A program made the translations under genes and the position numbers. A stretch of DNA of 22,559 bases, taken from positions 1 to 22,559 of IMG/VR virus record IMGVR_UViG_3300036671_000210; one strand, 5' to 3'. Numbering within the stretch: the first letter of the stretch is position 1; every line of letters starts with the position of its first letter. The notes under the pieces are model-generated. The model saw only the letters and a program-made list of their open reading frames with translations, was not told the origin of the DNA and did not search any database. Below are positions 13,225 to 22,559 of the stretch, in pieces. Source of the DNA: a virus.

Positions 13225-16200
13225 ATGGCTGAGGTAGCAAAAGGCATTATCGATATTGAGATTAATACAGGTAATGCTGCGTCTCAACTTCAAGCACTTC
13301 AATCCCAAATTAATGCATTTAATTTAGCACTTAATAAAAATAATAAAGCTCAAGGAACATTCGCATCTGAATATTCTAGAGAATTACAAACTGCAATAAA
13401 TAAAACTGGTCTTTTTACAGCAGAAACAGTTAGACTTTCTACTGCTGCTTTTACACTAGATAAAACTTTGTCCAAAGGAAAAACATCCCTTGGGCAATTT
13501 TTTAGTGCAAAATTTAATAAAAATAGTGCAATTGCAGCAGAGACTATGGCACTTGCTTCTGAACGTGCAAAAAGGCTTCAGACACAATTTATAGCTACCT
13601 CTGGTGCTGCAAATGGATTTCAAGACGCTTTAGCAGTTAGACCACTTGCTGCATTTTCTTCACAAGCAGTTGTTGCTGCTCAAAAAACTCAAATTCTTTC
13701 TAATATGTTTAAGCAAGGAACTACACAATTAATAAATTTTGGTAAAAATGTTCAATGGACTGGTCGCCAACTTATGGTTGGTTTTACCGTACCTCTTACA
13801 ATATTTGGGGCAATTGCTGGAAAAACATTTATGCAGCTTGAAAAAGAAATGGTTGCATTTAAAAAAGTTTATGGAGATCTTACTACAACTGCTGCAGACA
13901 CTAGTAAAAATCTAGAAGCAATAAAAAGTCTTGCTGGAGAATATACAAAATATGGCATTGCAGTAAAAGATACTATTGGACTTGCGGCAGAAGCAGCAGC
14001 AGCAGGTAGGCAAGGTGCAGAACTAACTGATGCAGTAACTCAGGCAACAAGGCTTGCAACTCTTGGACAAATGGATCAAAACACAGCACTTGAAACTACA
14101 ATTTCTTTACAGTCTGCCTTTAAACTATCTGGTAAAGATCTCGCAGACACCATTAACTTTTTAAATATGGTTGAGAACCAGACTGTCGTTACCCTTAACG
14201 ATATTGCTACCGCAATTCCTAGGGTTGCCCCAGTTATTAATGGTCTTGGTGGAAACGTAAAAGACCTTACAGTTTTTCTTGCAGCAATGCAAGAGGGTGG
14301 AGTTGATGCTGCAGAAGGTGCGAATGCATTGAAGTCTGGACTTGCTTCCTTGATTAATCCATCAAAACAAGCATCAGAAATGTTAAGCGGAATGGGAATT
14401 GGTCTGGATACAATTATCCAAGCAAATAAGGGAGACCTTATGGGAACAGTAACAGCATTTGCAGAAGCCCTAGCAGGTCTTGATCAATTTTCAAGACAGC
14501 AAGCACTTGAACAAGTATTTGGAAAGTTCCAATATGCAAAACTTGGGGCATTGTTTGACAATATTAACAGAAAAGGATCTCAGGCTCAACAGGTTATCGC
14601 AACAATGGGATATACTACAGAACAACTTGGAGCAACTGCTGACAAAGAATTAAAAACTATTGAAGAATCTTTTGGAGTTCAATTAGTTGGGGCAGTAGAA
14701 AGATTAAAATTAGCTATTGCTCCTATTGGAGAAATGTTTGTAAAACTTGCAATACCAGTTGTTAATTTTGTTACAAGCATAGTTAATTCATTTAATAAAT
14801 TATCAGATGGTCAAAAACAATTTGCTGCAATTGCAATAACTATTGTAGGTGTATTAATTCCAGCACTTACAATGCTATCTGGATTGTTTTTAAACCTTGT
14901 TGGAACTCTTGCAAAATTTGGTCAAGGTATAGCACTATTTGGAAAAGGTTTAATTACTGGAGGACCATTAGGTGCAGTTCGTGCACTTACTCAAAGTTCA
15001 AAATATTTAAGCCTTGCTGAAATGGATGCGGCAATGGCTGCTCAACAACTTTCTGGATCAACAAAAGTTTTAAATGCAACGCTTGTTCAACAAGTAGGAA
15101 CAGCAAATGCTGCATCAGCAGCAATTACAAATTTAACAAGATCTTATTCTGCAATGATTGCTACTCAAAGAGCTGCTGCAGGTCTGCCATCATTTGCAGT
15201 TGCAGGTGCTGCAGGTGCCGCAGGAGCTACTGCAGCGGCTGGGGCAACGGCTGGAGCGGCTGGTGGAGCAAAAAGAATTAATCCTGGTAATTTAATAGTT
15301 AGAGCATTAAGAAGAAATTCTGGTGGACCAATATTTATGTCAGGTGGAACTACTGTTCCTGGAGTTGGAAATACGGACACTGTTCCAGCAATGCTTACTC
15401 CTGGAGAATTTGTTATTAACAAGGAAGCAACAAAAAATAATTTAGGACTTTTGCACAAAATTAATAATAATGGAAAATCGCAATCATTTAATTCTGGAGG
15501 AATGGCAAAAGGTGTTCAATATTTAAATCTTGGGGGAGCACTTTTAAAAAGAGCTATGAGTGAAGCTCAAGAAATTGCAGCAATTAAAAACTTAGGATTT
15601 GGTCCTGGATCTTCTCAAATTGTAGATGTAGTTAAAAGTATTCCTACGAGTATTGTAAAAAGATTGCCTAACAATTTTAGAAATAATGTAATTCTGAAAA
15701 GAAAGATAGAAAGAGCACGTTTTGGAGGAGCAAGTACACTTTATAAAAAAGGAACAGGGAGTGGTGCTGGCAAGAAGTCAAGCCTTTCTGGAACCGAAGG
15801 TGAAAGAGGATTTAGTTCTTATTCTCCAACAGACATAGATAGAATAATAGGTTCAGAATTTGATCAATTCGGTGGACAAGAAGCTAGGAAACTCATAAAC
15901 TTAAAATTATTTAAACAGCCTGGACAAAAAAATAGTGATTATGTTTTTGGACATGCAGGAACTCCAGAATTCTTAAAACATGCAAAAAATTTAGGATTAA
16001 CAGCGCCAGGAAGTGGGAATGCATACCCAAGAGGAAAAGTTAGTCAGCTTAGAGGATCATTATTTGGTTTTAACAATGAGGCCCCTGATTTAATGCTTGA
16101 TGTTTTTCCAACAACTGGATCATTAATTCCAAGAGCAGCAAACAGCCCAATGGCGAGATCAGGAGCTGAATCAAGTCTAATGGGAACAGCAGAATGGTAT

Positions 16201-19200
16201 GATGAATTACAATTAATAGAATTTTTAAAAAAACAAGGAATTCCAGCAGATAGAATAAAGCGAATTGCTAGTGGGGTTGCTGAACATAAAAATAAAGCAT
16301 ATAAAATATCAAAAAAAATAGATGAAAAAGAATTTGGTAAAATACAAAAAGAAGCAGAAGATTATGCCTTTAAATTATATTTAAATAAAGGTGGAAAAGT
16401 TCCAGGAACTCAATATCTTGCCAAAGGAGAACTTGTTGCAAAAGCTGGTATGAAAGTAGGGCAATCTCTTAGAAGAAGAATAAGACCTATACAAGCAGAA
16501 AGAAGATTAAATCAAAAATCTTTAAATGCATATGCTACAACTGGCGGACCGCAAAGAATAAGAGATGGAGATCTTCAACATGGTTTTGACAGTGTAACTA
16601 AAAAAGATACAGTAAGTGATCCAGATTTTAGTATGTTAAACGCTTTAAAATCAATGTTTAAACCTACACAAAAAGAGCAAAATCTTACCAGAGCAACTGC
16701 TTTAGGAAGTAATCTGAGCGATGAGCTTCCAGTTTCACAACAAGCAAAGATTGTTAGAGCACTTAGATCTGAAAATTATGATGAACTTCATAATATGATT
16801 TTAAATTTTAAAAGTATTGGCTCTTATACGGGCAATAGAAATTTAGATTTTAATCCCTTTATAGCTGGATCAAGCAATAGATTAACAAGTGCTTTTACAT
16901 CAAGTGTAGACAGCCTTGCAAGATATAAAACAAATATATCATTAGTTAGAAAAGGAGCTAAAGAAGCAAAAAGAAGAAGGCTAGTTCCTGGATCTGATGA
17001 CTATAGAAGATTGCTTGCACAGTCTTCATGGAGTAATGCTTTAACAAGGGGAAATCCTGGAAGCGATATGACATTTGAAGAAGTGCTTGCATATTACTTA
17101 AAATCTTATAGAGGAAGTAAGAAAAGATTTGATAGCCGTTTCCCAGAAAAAATGGTTAAACAATTATTAATAAATGAACAAGTTCCAGCTGGCACTCCTG
17201 CTTTAAACTTAATTGAAGCATTTGGAAACAAAAAACCCACTGCTTATCATAGAACTCCTGGATATGCTATGGAATTATTGAAAAAAGAACAAGAAACAAT
17301 TTTAGGTCAAAGAAGATCTAGAGTAACTGGAGTAGCAAGTGATTTAAAAACTAGACTGCCTGTGCTTATGACAGAAACTCTTGCAAGAAATTTTGGTGGA
17401 ATTATTCCAGGATACAGTCTTGGAGGTAAAAGTGTTTCACCAGGAAATGTTTTAAGAGCAAATAATGGAACTCTTGTTCCTGGAGTTGGCAATACAGACA
17501 CAGTGCCAGCAATGCTAACTCCTGGTGAGTTTGTTGTAAATAAAAGTGCAACTCAAAATAATTTTGATTTGCTTAAACAAATTAATGATGGTGAAAAATT
17601 AAATTCTGGTGGAGTTGCAGGTATGCAATATTTTGCTAAAGAAAATATTCAAAGAATAGTTCAGAATGTAAAAGATTTAAAACCAACACTTCCTGGTCTT
17701 CCATATACAAGAGCAAATATTATGATGGGACAAAGAGATCCATATCAAAGAGCAAGTAGCTCCGCAACTGGTCAAGCATTAAGAACAGATACATCTATGA
17801 CACCATCAAGAGCTATTGTAAAACTTAACTTAGCATTAAATGATGGGGCACAAAAACTATCAACAACATTTGCAAAAATATCTGCAAACAATACAGTTTA
17901 TGCAAAAGCAGGAGCAATGCATACAATGGCAATGCAAAGAATGGTATCTACAATAGACTCTGCAGGAAATTCAATTAAAGGTGGAGCTTCTAGATTTATT
18001 ACAGATATGAAAGCATCTGGTGTTAAAGTAGAAAAAGGACCAGGGGCTTTTAAGCGTGGTTTTAATGTTAAACAAATAGGTGTAGGAATTGGTGGATATG
18101 CTGGTGGAGAATTCATTGCAAAAAAAGCTGGAGTAGAAAGTGCATTTGGAAAAGAAGCAGCTGGAGCTGCAGCAAGTCTAGTTGCAGTAGCAGCATTTAA
18201 TAAATTTTCAAAAACATTAGTAGTGGCTTCAAAAAATACTGAATTAACTTCAAAAGGAATGGGAAAGTTAATTCCTAAAATTGCAACCTCTGTGTCCACA
18301 TTTTCAAAATTTGCAATGCTAGGAGGTCCAATTGGTATTGCTGTACAGGGTTTACTTACTACAGGATTTTTATTAAATGCTTTAAATCAAGATTTAAAAA
18401 AGGCAAAAGAAGCATCTTCAAAATTTACAAAAGCAATGTATGGAAGTGCTGATAAAACTAATGAGATGGCGAAATTCTTTGGAAGACAAACAAATTCTCA
18501 AAAATTATTAACATCTTCAATTGAAAAAGCTTCAGGCTCAACTATATCGCAAGAGGATCAACAGGCTGGAACGGGATTTGTTCAATCAAGTGCTGGAAAA
18601 ACAATGGTAGGTGATATTAAAAATGTAAAATCTTCTGGAGGGGATGCTGTAAAAGCTTTAAGAAATCAATTAACATCTTCAATAATTGCTGGAATAATTA
18701 GTCCAGAAGAGGCGGCAGCTATTGCTTCAGAAGTTGGTAAAGCCATTGGAGACGAAAGGTTTGGAGTTCAAGTTGTTGGAGAGTTGACTTCATTAATTGG
18801 AGTAGGAGGAAAAAATTTATTAACAAATGCTGTAGAAATTAATGCAGAAATCTCTGCTAAGCTAGATTTAGCTCAGCTTAAAGCAGATGCTCAAAAAGTT
18901 TATAATGAATTAAATTTTGGAGAAAAGACTTTACAAGGATTATTTGGTAATGGACGAAAAGGATTTATAGATGAACAAGTTTTATCACAAAATTCAGAAA
19001 TAGCAGTTGAAAATTATAAAAAAGAAGCAAACGCAAGAGCCCTTATAAGTCTTGCATTCCAAGAAGGAACTATTGATTTAAAAGAATATAATAGACAGGT
19101 TTCTATATTAAATGAAGAGTCCGATAAAAGAAGTACAAGTTCAATGATAATATTGGCAAGAACTTCTGGATTTAATTCAACCGAAGATCTTTTAAAAGCC

Positions 19201-21507
19201 GCAAAGGAATCTGAAGATGCTTTAAGGCGCTTCCAACAAACAAATAGTCAATTAGACCCAACGCAACCAATTGATCCAACAAGAGCAACAGAGGCAGGTC
19301 CCATGGTTCCTACTGCAAGCGAACAGGAGCAGGCACAAATTAAAGCAGATCTTGAAGCAAAAAATTCAATAGCATTAAATGCATTAAAAGAAAATTTAAA
19401 TAAATATAAAGATATATATGTGAAAACATTAATAGATTCTGAAGCTAGTGAAGAACTTGCAAAACAAATGTCAAAAGACTTAGACGATGCAATTGGTTCT
19501 GACAACGTTGCAGCTTCTACAAAAATATATGCATCAATTCTTGCTGGAGAAATATCACAATATGGAGGAATTGCATTAGGAAAAATAGTAAACTTTGATA
19601 ATATTGACTTAGATAGGCTGGATGAATTAAAAGATAAATTATCATTTATTGAAAGTTTTTCAGCAATTACAACAACTATAGATATTTCAACAATTGGTCA
19701 AGAAGAAATAGACTCTTTATATTCTGCTGCAACAAGAATACATGCTCTTGAAACTCCAATTACAAAACAAGTAGTTTTTGATACTATTGGATATGATCTT
19801 ATGGGTGAAGAACTTAACGGATTTTTAAAATTAGATGATAAAACAAGAAAAGATTTACTGCTAGTTTACACAACAATATATCAAACAAAAGTTTTAGCAG
19901 CGCAAGAACAGTATGCTGGTGGTGAAGGTGGAGCAAATAAAGCAGTTTTACAGGCTATAAAACAATCAGAAGTAGATGCCGCCAAAGCTTTCAAGACTGA
20001 ATCTAATAAGGCAATAGATACGCTGATTAAAGGTGACGATCCTAACGGAGACAAAGGCGGATCTAAAACTCAAACTCTTAAAGAATATGTAGAAGAATTT
20101 ATTAAGTTTACAAAAGAAAAACAAAAATACTTGCAAGTAACTATGGAAATTATTGGAACTTCAAAAATGGAAGCAGTTTTATTAATAGATCAAGTAAGAT
20201 ATCTAGAAGCAATTGCAATGACAGAATCAAAAACTTCTAAAATTAGAAAAGAAGGAAAAAGAATTTTAGATGAATTAACAAAGTCTGCAGAAAAAAGATT
20301 GATTGCTGACAGAGCTTTTGCATACCTATCAATGAGTTCAGAAGAAAAAACAATTGCAAGTCTAAACAGCCAAACAAAAGCATTAGAACAAAATGCCGAA
20401 AATGAAAATAAAGTTATAAAAGTAAAGCAAAGACAGTTAGCATTAAATAATAAAGGTCTTGAGCAACTTTCTGAAAAAGAAAACTCTATAAATGAAGTTT
20501 ATGATGAAAGATTTAAGGCATTAGATAAGGTTGCTAATACAAATGATAGAATATTAAGTCAAGATGAATCTAGAATAAGCCTTGCAACCGCCCTAGCATC
20601 TGGAGATATAGCAGCAGCAGCAAGTGCGGCAAATGATATGCAATATAAATCTGCACAATATCAACTTGAAGATACAAGAGCAGCATTGGAAGAAAAGATG
20701 CAGTCAGAAATAAAATCTTTGGCAATATCAATTAATAATGAAATGTTAACAAGAGAGCAAATATTGGGAAGAAATAAAACTCTTACTGAACAAATAGAGG
20801 TGGTTGAAGATAGATTGTATATTATTGAAGAGCAAAGACTAAAGTTGGCTGATGCAAGAGCCGCAACAGAGCTAAGAATATACTTGCTTCAACAAAAGCA
20901 AACCATAGAAGCTATAAGGGCTCAAAAAAATTTAACAAGTACTCAAAAACAACTGCTACAAGCATTGATGGCTGATTTTAAAAACGTATCTGGAGTTGAC
21001 TATAATCAATATAGGCAGTATGGTGGAAAAATGATGAAAATGGCTTATGGAGGCGTTGCATATAAAGGATCAAGTGAATCACCTCCAACGCTAAAAATGG
21101 CTCACGGTAGCACTGTGCCAGGCGTAGGCATGACTGACAAGGTTCCAGCAATGCTAACTCCTGGAGAATTTGTTATAAGAAAATCAGTAGCGGATAAAAA
21201 TAGATCTTTTCTAGATGCACTTAATAGTCAAGTGTTTCCTGGACTTGGTGGTTCTGGTAAAGGTTTAGGAAATAACTTTTTGCAAGGAATTGGATCTCCA
21301 AAGTATTCTATTCCAGATCAAGCTAGTGTGGATTTACCAGTTAATCAAGTAAGTTTGACTTCAACCGTATCTCCAATGTATAATAGTACATATAATGTAA
21401 ATGTAAATGTTTCTGGAACAAATTCTTCCCCAGATGAAATTGCAAATGTAGTTATGGCTAAGCTGTCAAGGCAGGGTAATGCAAACTTGAGGGGAAATAG
21501 ATACTAA
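13225..21507 (+). CDS. Tail tape measure protein
   Basis: At 2760 residues this is by far the longest gene, placed right after G-T with GAGGTGA (13211-13217) upstream. Residues about 185-480 form the TP901-type tape-measure core (FMQLEKEMVAFKKVYGDL, GLAAEAAAAGRQGAELTDAV, FLAAMQEGGVDAAEGANALK). Hydrophobic segments are at about 532-570 (AAIAITIVGVLIPALTMLSG) and about 1690-1720. A long coiled coil spans about 2370-2560. Repeated modules around VPGVGNTDTVPAMLTPGEF occur near residues 707, 1413 and 2626. The C-terminus has NVNVNVSGTNSSPDEIANVVMAKL, the usual tape-measure ending. It sets tail length and takes part in DNA ejection through the cell envelope. The part between the first two repeats (about 770-1400) matches nothing I recognise. 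No frameshift breaks it. Confidence 0.93.
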   Translation: MAEVAKGIIDIEINTGNAASQLQALQSQINAFNLALNKNNKAQGTFASEYSRELQTAINKTGLFTAETVRLSTAAFTLDKTLSKGKTSLGQFFSAKFNKNSAIAAETMALASERAKRLQTQFIATSGAANGFQDALAVRPLAAFSSQAVVAAQKTQILSNMFKQGTTQLINFGKNVQWTGRQLMVGFTVPLTIFGAIAGKTFMQLEKEMVAFKKVYGDLTTTAADTSKNLEAIKSLAGEYTKYGIAVKDTIGLAAEAAAAGRQGAELTDAVTQATRLATLGQMDQNTALETTISLQSAFKLSGKDLADTINFLNMVENQTVVTLNDIATAIPRVAPVINGLGGNVKDLTVFLAAMQEGGVDAAEGANALKSGLASLINPSKQASEMLSGMGIGLDTIIQANKGDLMGTVTAFAEALAGLDQFSRQQALEQVFGKFQYAKLGALFDNINRKGSQAQQVIATMGYTTEQLGATADKELKTIEESFGVQLVGAVERLKLAIAPIGEMFVKLAIPVVNFVTSIVNSFNKLSDGQKQFAAIAITIVGVLIPALTMLSGLFLNLVGTLAKFGQGIALFGKGLITGGPLGAVRALTQSSKYLSLAEMDAAMAAQQLSGSTKVLNATLVQQVGTANAASAAITNLTRSYSAMIATQRAAAGLPSFAVAGAAGAAGATAAAGATAGAAGGAKRINPGNLIVRALRRNSGGPIFMSGGTTVPGVGNTDTVPAMLTPGEFVINKEATKNNLGLLHKINNNGKSQSFNSGGMAKGVQYLNLGGALLKRAMSEAQEIAAIKNLGFGPGSSQIVDVVKSIPTSIVKRLPNNFRNNVILKRKIERARFGGASTLYKKGTGSGAGKKSSLSGTEGERGFSSYSPTDIDRIIGSEFDQFGGQEARKLINLKLFKQPGQKNSDYVFGHAGTPEFLKHAKNLGLTAPGSGNAYPRGKVSQLRGSLFGFNNEAPDLMLDVFPTTGSLIPRAANSPMARSGAESSLMGTAEWYDELQLIEFLKKQGIPADRIKRIASGVAEHKNKAYKISKKIDEKEFGKIQKEAEDYAFKLYLNKGGKVPGTQYLAKGELVAKAGMKVGQSLRRRIRPIQAERRLNQKSLNAYATTGGPQRIRDGDLQHGFDSVTKKDTVSDPDFSMLNALKSMFKPTQKEQNLTRATALGSNLSDELPVSQQAKIVRALRSENYDELHNMILNFKSIGSYTGNRNLDFNPFIAGSSNRLTSAFTSSVDSLARYKTNISLVRKGAKEAKRRRLVPGSDDYRRLLAQSSWSNALTRGNPGSDMTFEEVLAYYLKSYRGSKKRFDSRFPEKMVKQLLINEQVPAGTPALNLIEAFGNKKPTAYHRTPGYAMELLKKEQETILGQRRSRVTGVASDLKTRLPVLMTETLARNFGGIIPGYSLGGKSVSPGNVLRANNGTLVPGVGNTDTVPAMLTPGEFVVNKSATQNNFDLLKQINDGEKLNSGGVAGMQYFAKENIQRIVQNVKDLKPTLPGLPYTRANIMMGQRDPYQRASSSATGQALRTDTSMTPSRAIVKLNLALNDGAQKLSTTFAKISANNTVYAKAGAMHTMAMQRMVSTIDSAGNSIKGGASRFITDMKASGVKVEKGPGAFKRGFNVKQIGVGIGGYAGGEFIAKKAGVESAFGKEAAGAAASLVAVAAFNKFSKTLVVASKNTELTSKGMGKLIPKIATSVSTFSKFAMLGGPIGIAVQGLLTTGFLLNALNQDLKKAKEASSKFTKAMYGSADKTNEMAKFFGRQTNSQKLLTSSIEKASGSTISQEDQQAGTGFVQSSAGKTMVGDIKNVKSSGGDAVKALRNQLTSSIIAGIISPEEAAAIASEVGKAIGDERFGVQVVGELTSLIGVGGKNLLTNAVEINAEISAKLDLAQLKADAQKVYNELNFGEKTLQGLFGNGRKGFIDEQVLSQNSEIAVENYKKEANARALISLAFQEGTIDLKEYNRQVSILNEESDKRSTSSMIILARTSGFNSTEDLLKAAKESEDALRRFQQTNSQLDPTQPIDPTRATEAGPMVPTASEQEQAQIKADLEAKNSIALNALKENLNKYKDIYVKTLIDSEASEELAKQMSKDLDDAIGSDNVAASTKIYASILAGEISQYGGIALGKIVNFDNIDLDRLDELKDKLSFIESFSAITTTIDISTIGQEEIDSLYSAATRIHALETPITKQVVFDTIGYDLMGEELNGFLKLDDKTRKDLLLVYTTIYQTKVLAAQEQYAGGEGGANKAVLQAIKQSEVDAAKAFKTESNKAIDTLIKGDDPNGDKGGSKTQTLKEYVEEFIKFTKEKQKYLQVTMEIIGTSKMEAVLLIDQVRYLEAIAMTESKTSKIRKEGKRILDELTKSAEKRLIADRAFAYLSMSSEEKTIASLNSQTKALEQNAENENKVIKVKQRQLALNNKGLEQLSEKENSINEVYDERFKALDKVANTNDRILSQDESRISLATALASGDIAAAASAANDMQYKSAQYQLEDTRAALEEKMQSEIKSLAISINNEMLTREQILGRNKTLTEQIEVVEDRLYIIEEQRLKLADARAATELRIYLLQQKQTIEAIRAQKNLTSTQKQLLQALMADFKNVSGVDYNQYRQYGGKMMKMAYGGVAYKGSSESPPTLKMAHGSTVPGVGMTDKVPAMLTPGEFVIRKSVADKNRSFLDALNSQVFPGLGGSGKGLGNNFLQGIGSPKYSIPDQASVDLPVNQVSLTSTVSPMYNSTYNVNVNVSGTNSSPDEIANVVMAKLSRQGNANLRGNRY
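15343..15468 (+). repeat. Tape-measure repeat module, copy 1
   Basis: Residues about 707-748 contain VPGVGNTDTVPAMLTPGEF, then VINKEATKNN and a Leu-Leu-Ile helix. The unit is extended by an upstream NPGNL-VRA and a downstream NSGG-x4-G-x-QYL (15490). This is a protein-level repeat, also close at the DNA level to copy 2. Confidence 0.8.
17461..17589 (+). repeat. Tape-measure repeat module, copy 2
   Basis: Residues about 1413-1455 contain VPGVGNTDTVPAMLTPGEF, then VVNKSATQNN and LLKQIND. It is flanked by SPGNVLRA upstream and NSGGVAGMQYF downstream (17602), so the whole composite unit is repeated, not only the core. Confidence 0.8.
21100..21228 (+). repeat. Tape-measure repeat module, copy 3 (diverged)
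   Basis: Residues about 2626-2668 contain VPGVGMTDKVPAMLTPGEF, then VIRKSVADKN and a FLDALNSQ helix. The core is conserved but the flanks are replaced by a Gly/Met/Tyr-rich stretch (GGKMMKMAYGG). It lies near the C-terminus, after the coiled coil. Confidence 0.75.
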
Positions 21508-22094
21508 TGGTTAGTAATGCATATTTAAATTCAAGAAAAAAGTGGATTAGACCACAGGCAGTTATTTTTTCCAATAACTCTTCAGGCATTTTAGATGGCT
21601 ATCCACAAATTTCTGGCACTGAAAGAGAAGACTTCATAATCCTTTCTGATCATAATAGAAGTGATATTGCTTTTTCTACTAATAGACTTGAAAATAAAAA
21701 AAGAATGGTTAACGGACATTTACGTTCATATCATATTGCAGATAAGATGAATGTATCTTTTGCATATAATTTATTACCCTCCAGATCTTATGATGGAGAT
21801 CCAGAATTTGATAATAACGGGGTTGCAGCAGTTCCTGGACTATCCGAATATACAGCAGATGGTGGTGCTGGAGGAGCAGAACTTCTAGAATGGTATGACT
21901 TAAATACAGGATCATTCTATATGTTTTTATCTTACGATAAACCACAAAGTTTTAATACAACAATATATGAAAACCTTGATAAATATTCAGATGTATTAGA
22001 AGTTTTTATTTCAGATTTTAGTTATAATGTTGTAAAAAGAGGAAGCACTAATCACGATCTTTGGGATATCTCTATATCTCTTGAGGAAGTATAA
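21507..22094 (+). CDS. Minor tail protein (distal-tail-like position)
   Basis: The 195-residue protein starts in the tape measure stop (TAATG overlap). It lies in the position of the distal tail (Dit) protein, directly after the tape measure. A core reads KKRMVNGHLRSYHIADKMNV and then SFAYNLLPSRSYD. Further on it has YTADGGAGGAELLEWYDLNT, GSFYMFLSYDKP, then a strand-rich end HDLWDISISLEEV. The GGAGGxxLLxWY-x-GSFxxFLSYDK phrase is one I know from minor tail proteins of actinobacterial phages. It probably forms part of the tail tip hub. There are no enzymatic residues. Coupled to the next gene by a second TAATG. Confidence 0.7.
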   Translation: MVSNAYLNSRKKWIRPQAVIFSNNSSGILDGYPQISGTEREDFIILSDHNRSDIAFSTNRLENKKRMVNGHLRSYHIADKMNVSFAYNLLPSRSYDGDPEFDNNGVAAVPGLSEYTADGGAGGAELLEWYDLNTGSFYMFLSYDKPQSFNTTIYENLDKYSDVLEVFISDFSYNVVKRGSTNHDLWDISISLEEV

Positions 22095-22559
22095 TGTTTC
22101 TTGACAAAGATTTAATAGATCATATTCAAACAAAAAATAGCATTGATATAGATTCTTTAATTATTGCTGAATGGAATCAAAATGATTTATTAAATTTAGA
22201 TAATTATGGTAACTATAGATTTAGACCAGATGGTACAAGTGTAGTTTATAGAACAATGTTTCCACAATATGATCCTCAAGACAATGCAAATGTTTATACG
22301 GATGCTTTAGAGTCTAATTACATATCTGAATATAGAACAGATAACGTAGATGAGCCATTAACATTTATAACAAAAGAAGAAAATAGAAATCTATATTACT
22401 CTTTAAAAGATTGTATAAAACCATTTAGACCCCGTTCTGGAATAAATAAAATGTTATTCTTTGACGAATCAAGTGTTGATAATAAAAAATTTGTAGACAG
22501 TATAAGATCTGGAAGAAGACCAAGATACTATTTTTCCTCAAGATTTGATAAATTTAAAT
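22094..22559 (+). CDS. Minor tail protein / tail-tip protein, 3'-truncated
   Basis: The frame opens at ATG 22094 inside the preceding TAA and stays open to the window edge (155 residues visible). The stretch IAEWNQNDLLNLDNYGNYRF, then YYSLKDCIKPFRPRSGINKM, and RRPRYYFSS near the edge are phrases I associate with large minor tail proteins of actinobacterial phages. In those the FRPRSGINK part begins a host-contacting or hub region. The gene probably continues for hundreds of residues beyond the window. It would act at the tail tip in host attachment. Family is inferred from memory of motifs. Confidence 0.7.
   Translation, partial: MFLDKDLIDHIQTKNSIDIDSLIIAEWNQNDLLNLDNYGNYRFRPDGTSVVYRTMFPQYDPQDNANVYTDALESNYISEYRTDNVDEPLTFITKEENRNLYYSLKDCIKPFRPRSGINKMLFFDESSVDNKKFVDSIRSGRRPRYYFSSRFDKFK

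Noticed and set aside
17898-18299. Minus-strand open frame opposite the tape measure
   Set aside because: Ala/Pro-rich mirror of the plus-strand Ala/Gly-rich helix; no start signals or context.
1-22559. Defence island, CRISPR, tRNA, integrase or attachment site
   Set aside because: Both strands were read for these; there are no spaced repeats, tRNA-like cloverleaves, recombinase motifs or transposon ends. The window is a phage structural module.

Overview
This AT-rich window is a fragment of a tailed double-stranded DNA phage genome, or possibly a prophage. The gene order is that of a long-tailed siphovirus. Every credible gene lies on the plus strand, packed tightly with many 4-11 nt overlaps (ATGA, TAATG). 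The head and tail proteins most resemble, by recalled motifs and gene order, those of phages of Actinobacteria: the portal, the N-terminal part of the capsid protein, the G/T chaperone pair, and the minor tail proteins after the tape measure. The AT-rich composition, the mostly AGA arginine codons and an apparently leaderless promoter would fit a low-GC actinobacterial host. That host assignment is inference only. No search was run.

Layout. (1) 1-801 is the C-terminal part of a class II (B12-dependent) ribonucleotide reductase, a nucleotide-supply gene. (2) 824-4405 is a 1193-residue protein with about three LamG/concanavalin-like beta-sandwich regions, probably a virion surface or fibre protein. 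(3) 4432-8804 is the head module: a small pre-portal protein, the portal, a prohead protease with a fused C-terminal scaffold that appears to have its own internal start, and the major capsid protein followed by a terminator. (4) 8889-11695 is the head-tail connection: a small orphan and four connector, stopper, neck and terminator-like proteins. (5) 11779-12453 is the major tail tube protein, with its own promoter and terminator. (6) 12561-13222 holds the tail assembly chaperones G and G-T, joined by a -1 frameshift at a canonical CCCAAAC heptamer. (7) 13225-21507 is a 2760-residue tape measure protein with repeated Gly/Pro-rich modules. (8) 21507 to the window end holds two minor tail proteins, the last cut by the window edge. 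The terminase genes are not in the window.

Expression logic. Two strong stem-loop terminators, after the capsid and tube genes, share the same loop sequence, and each is followed within about 25 nt by an extended -10 promoter. Two other promoters, before the protease and before the tube gene, share an 18-nt element. Capsid and tube genes use CGT/CGC arginine codons while their neighbours use AGA, and their ribosome binding sites are long, as expected for the most abundant virion proteins.

I see no defence system, integrase, tRNA, CRISPR array or insertion sequence. The least ordinary items are the nested scaffold start, the frameshift site with two mutually exclusive hairpins, the leaderless promoter, the terminator-promoter punctuation, and the modular repeats and unknown insert in the tape measure. 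No intergenic stretch exceeds about 110 nt.
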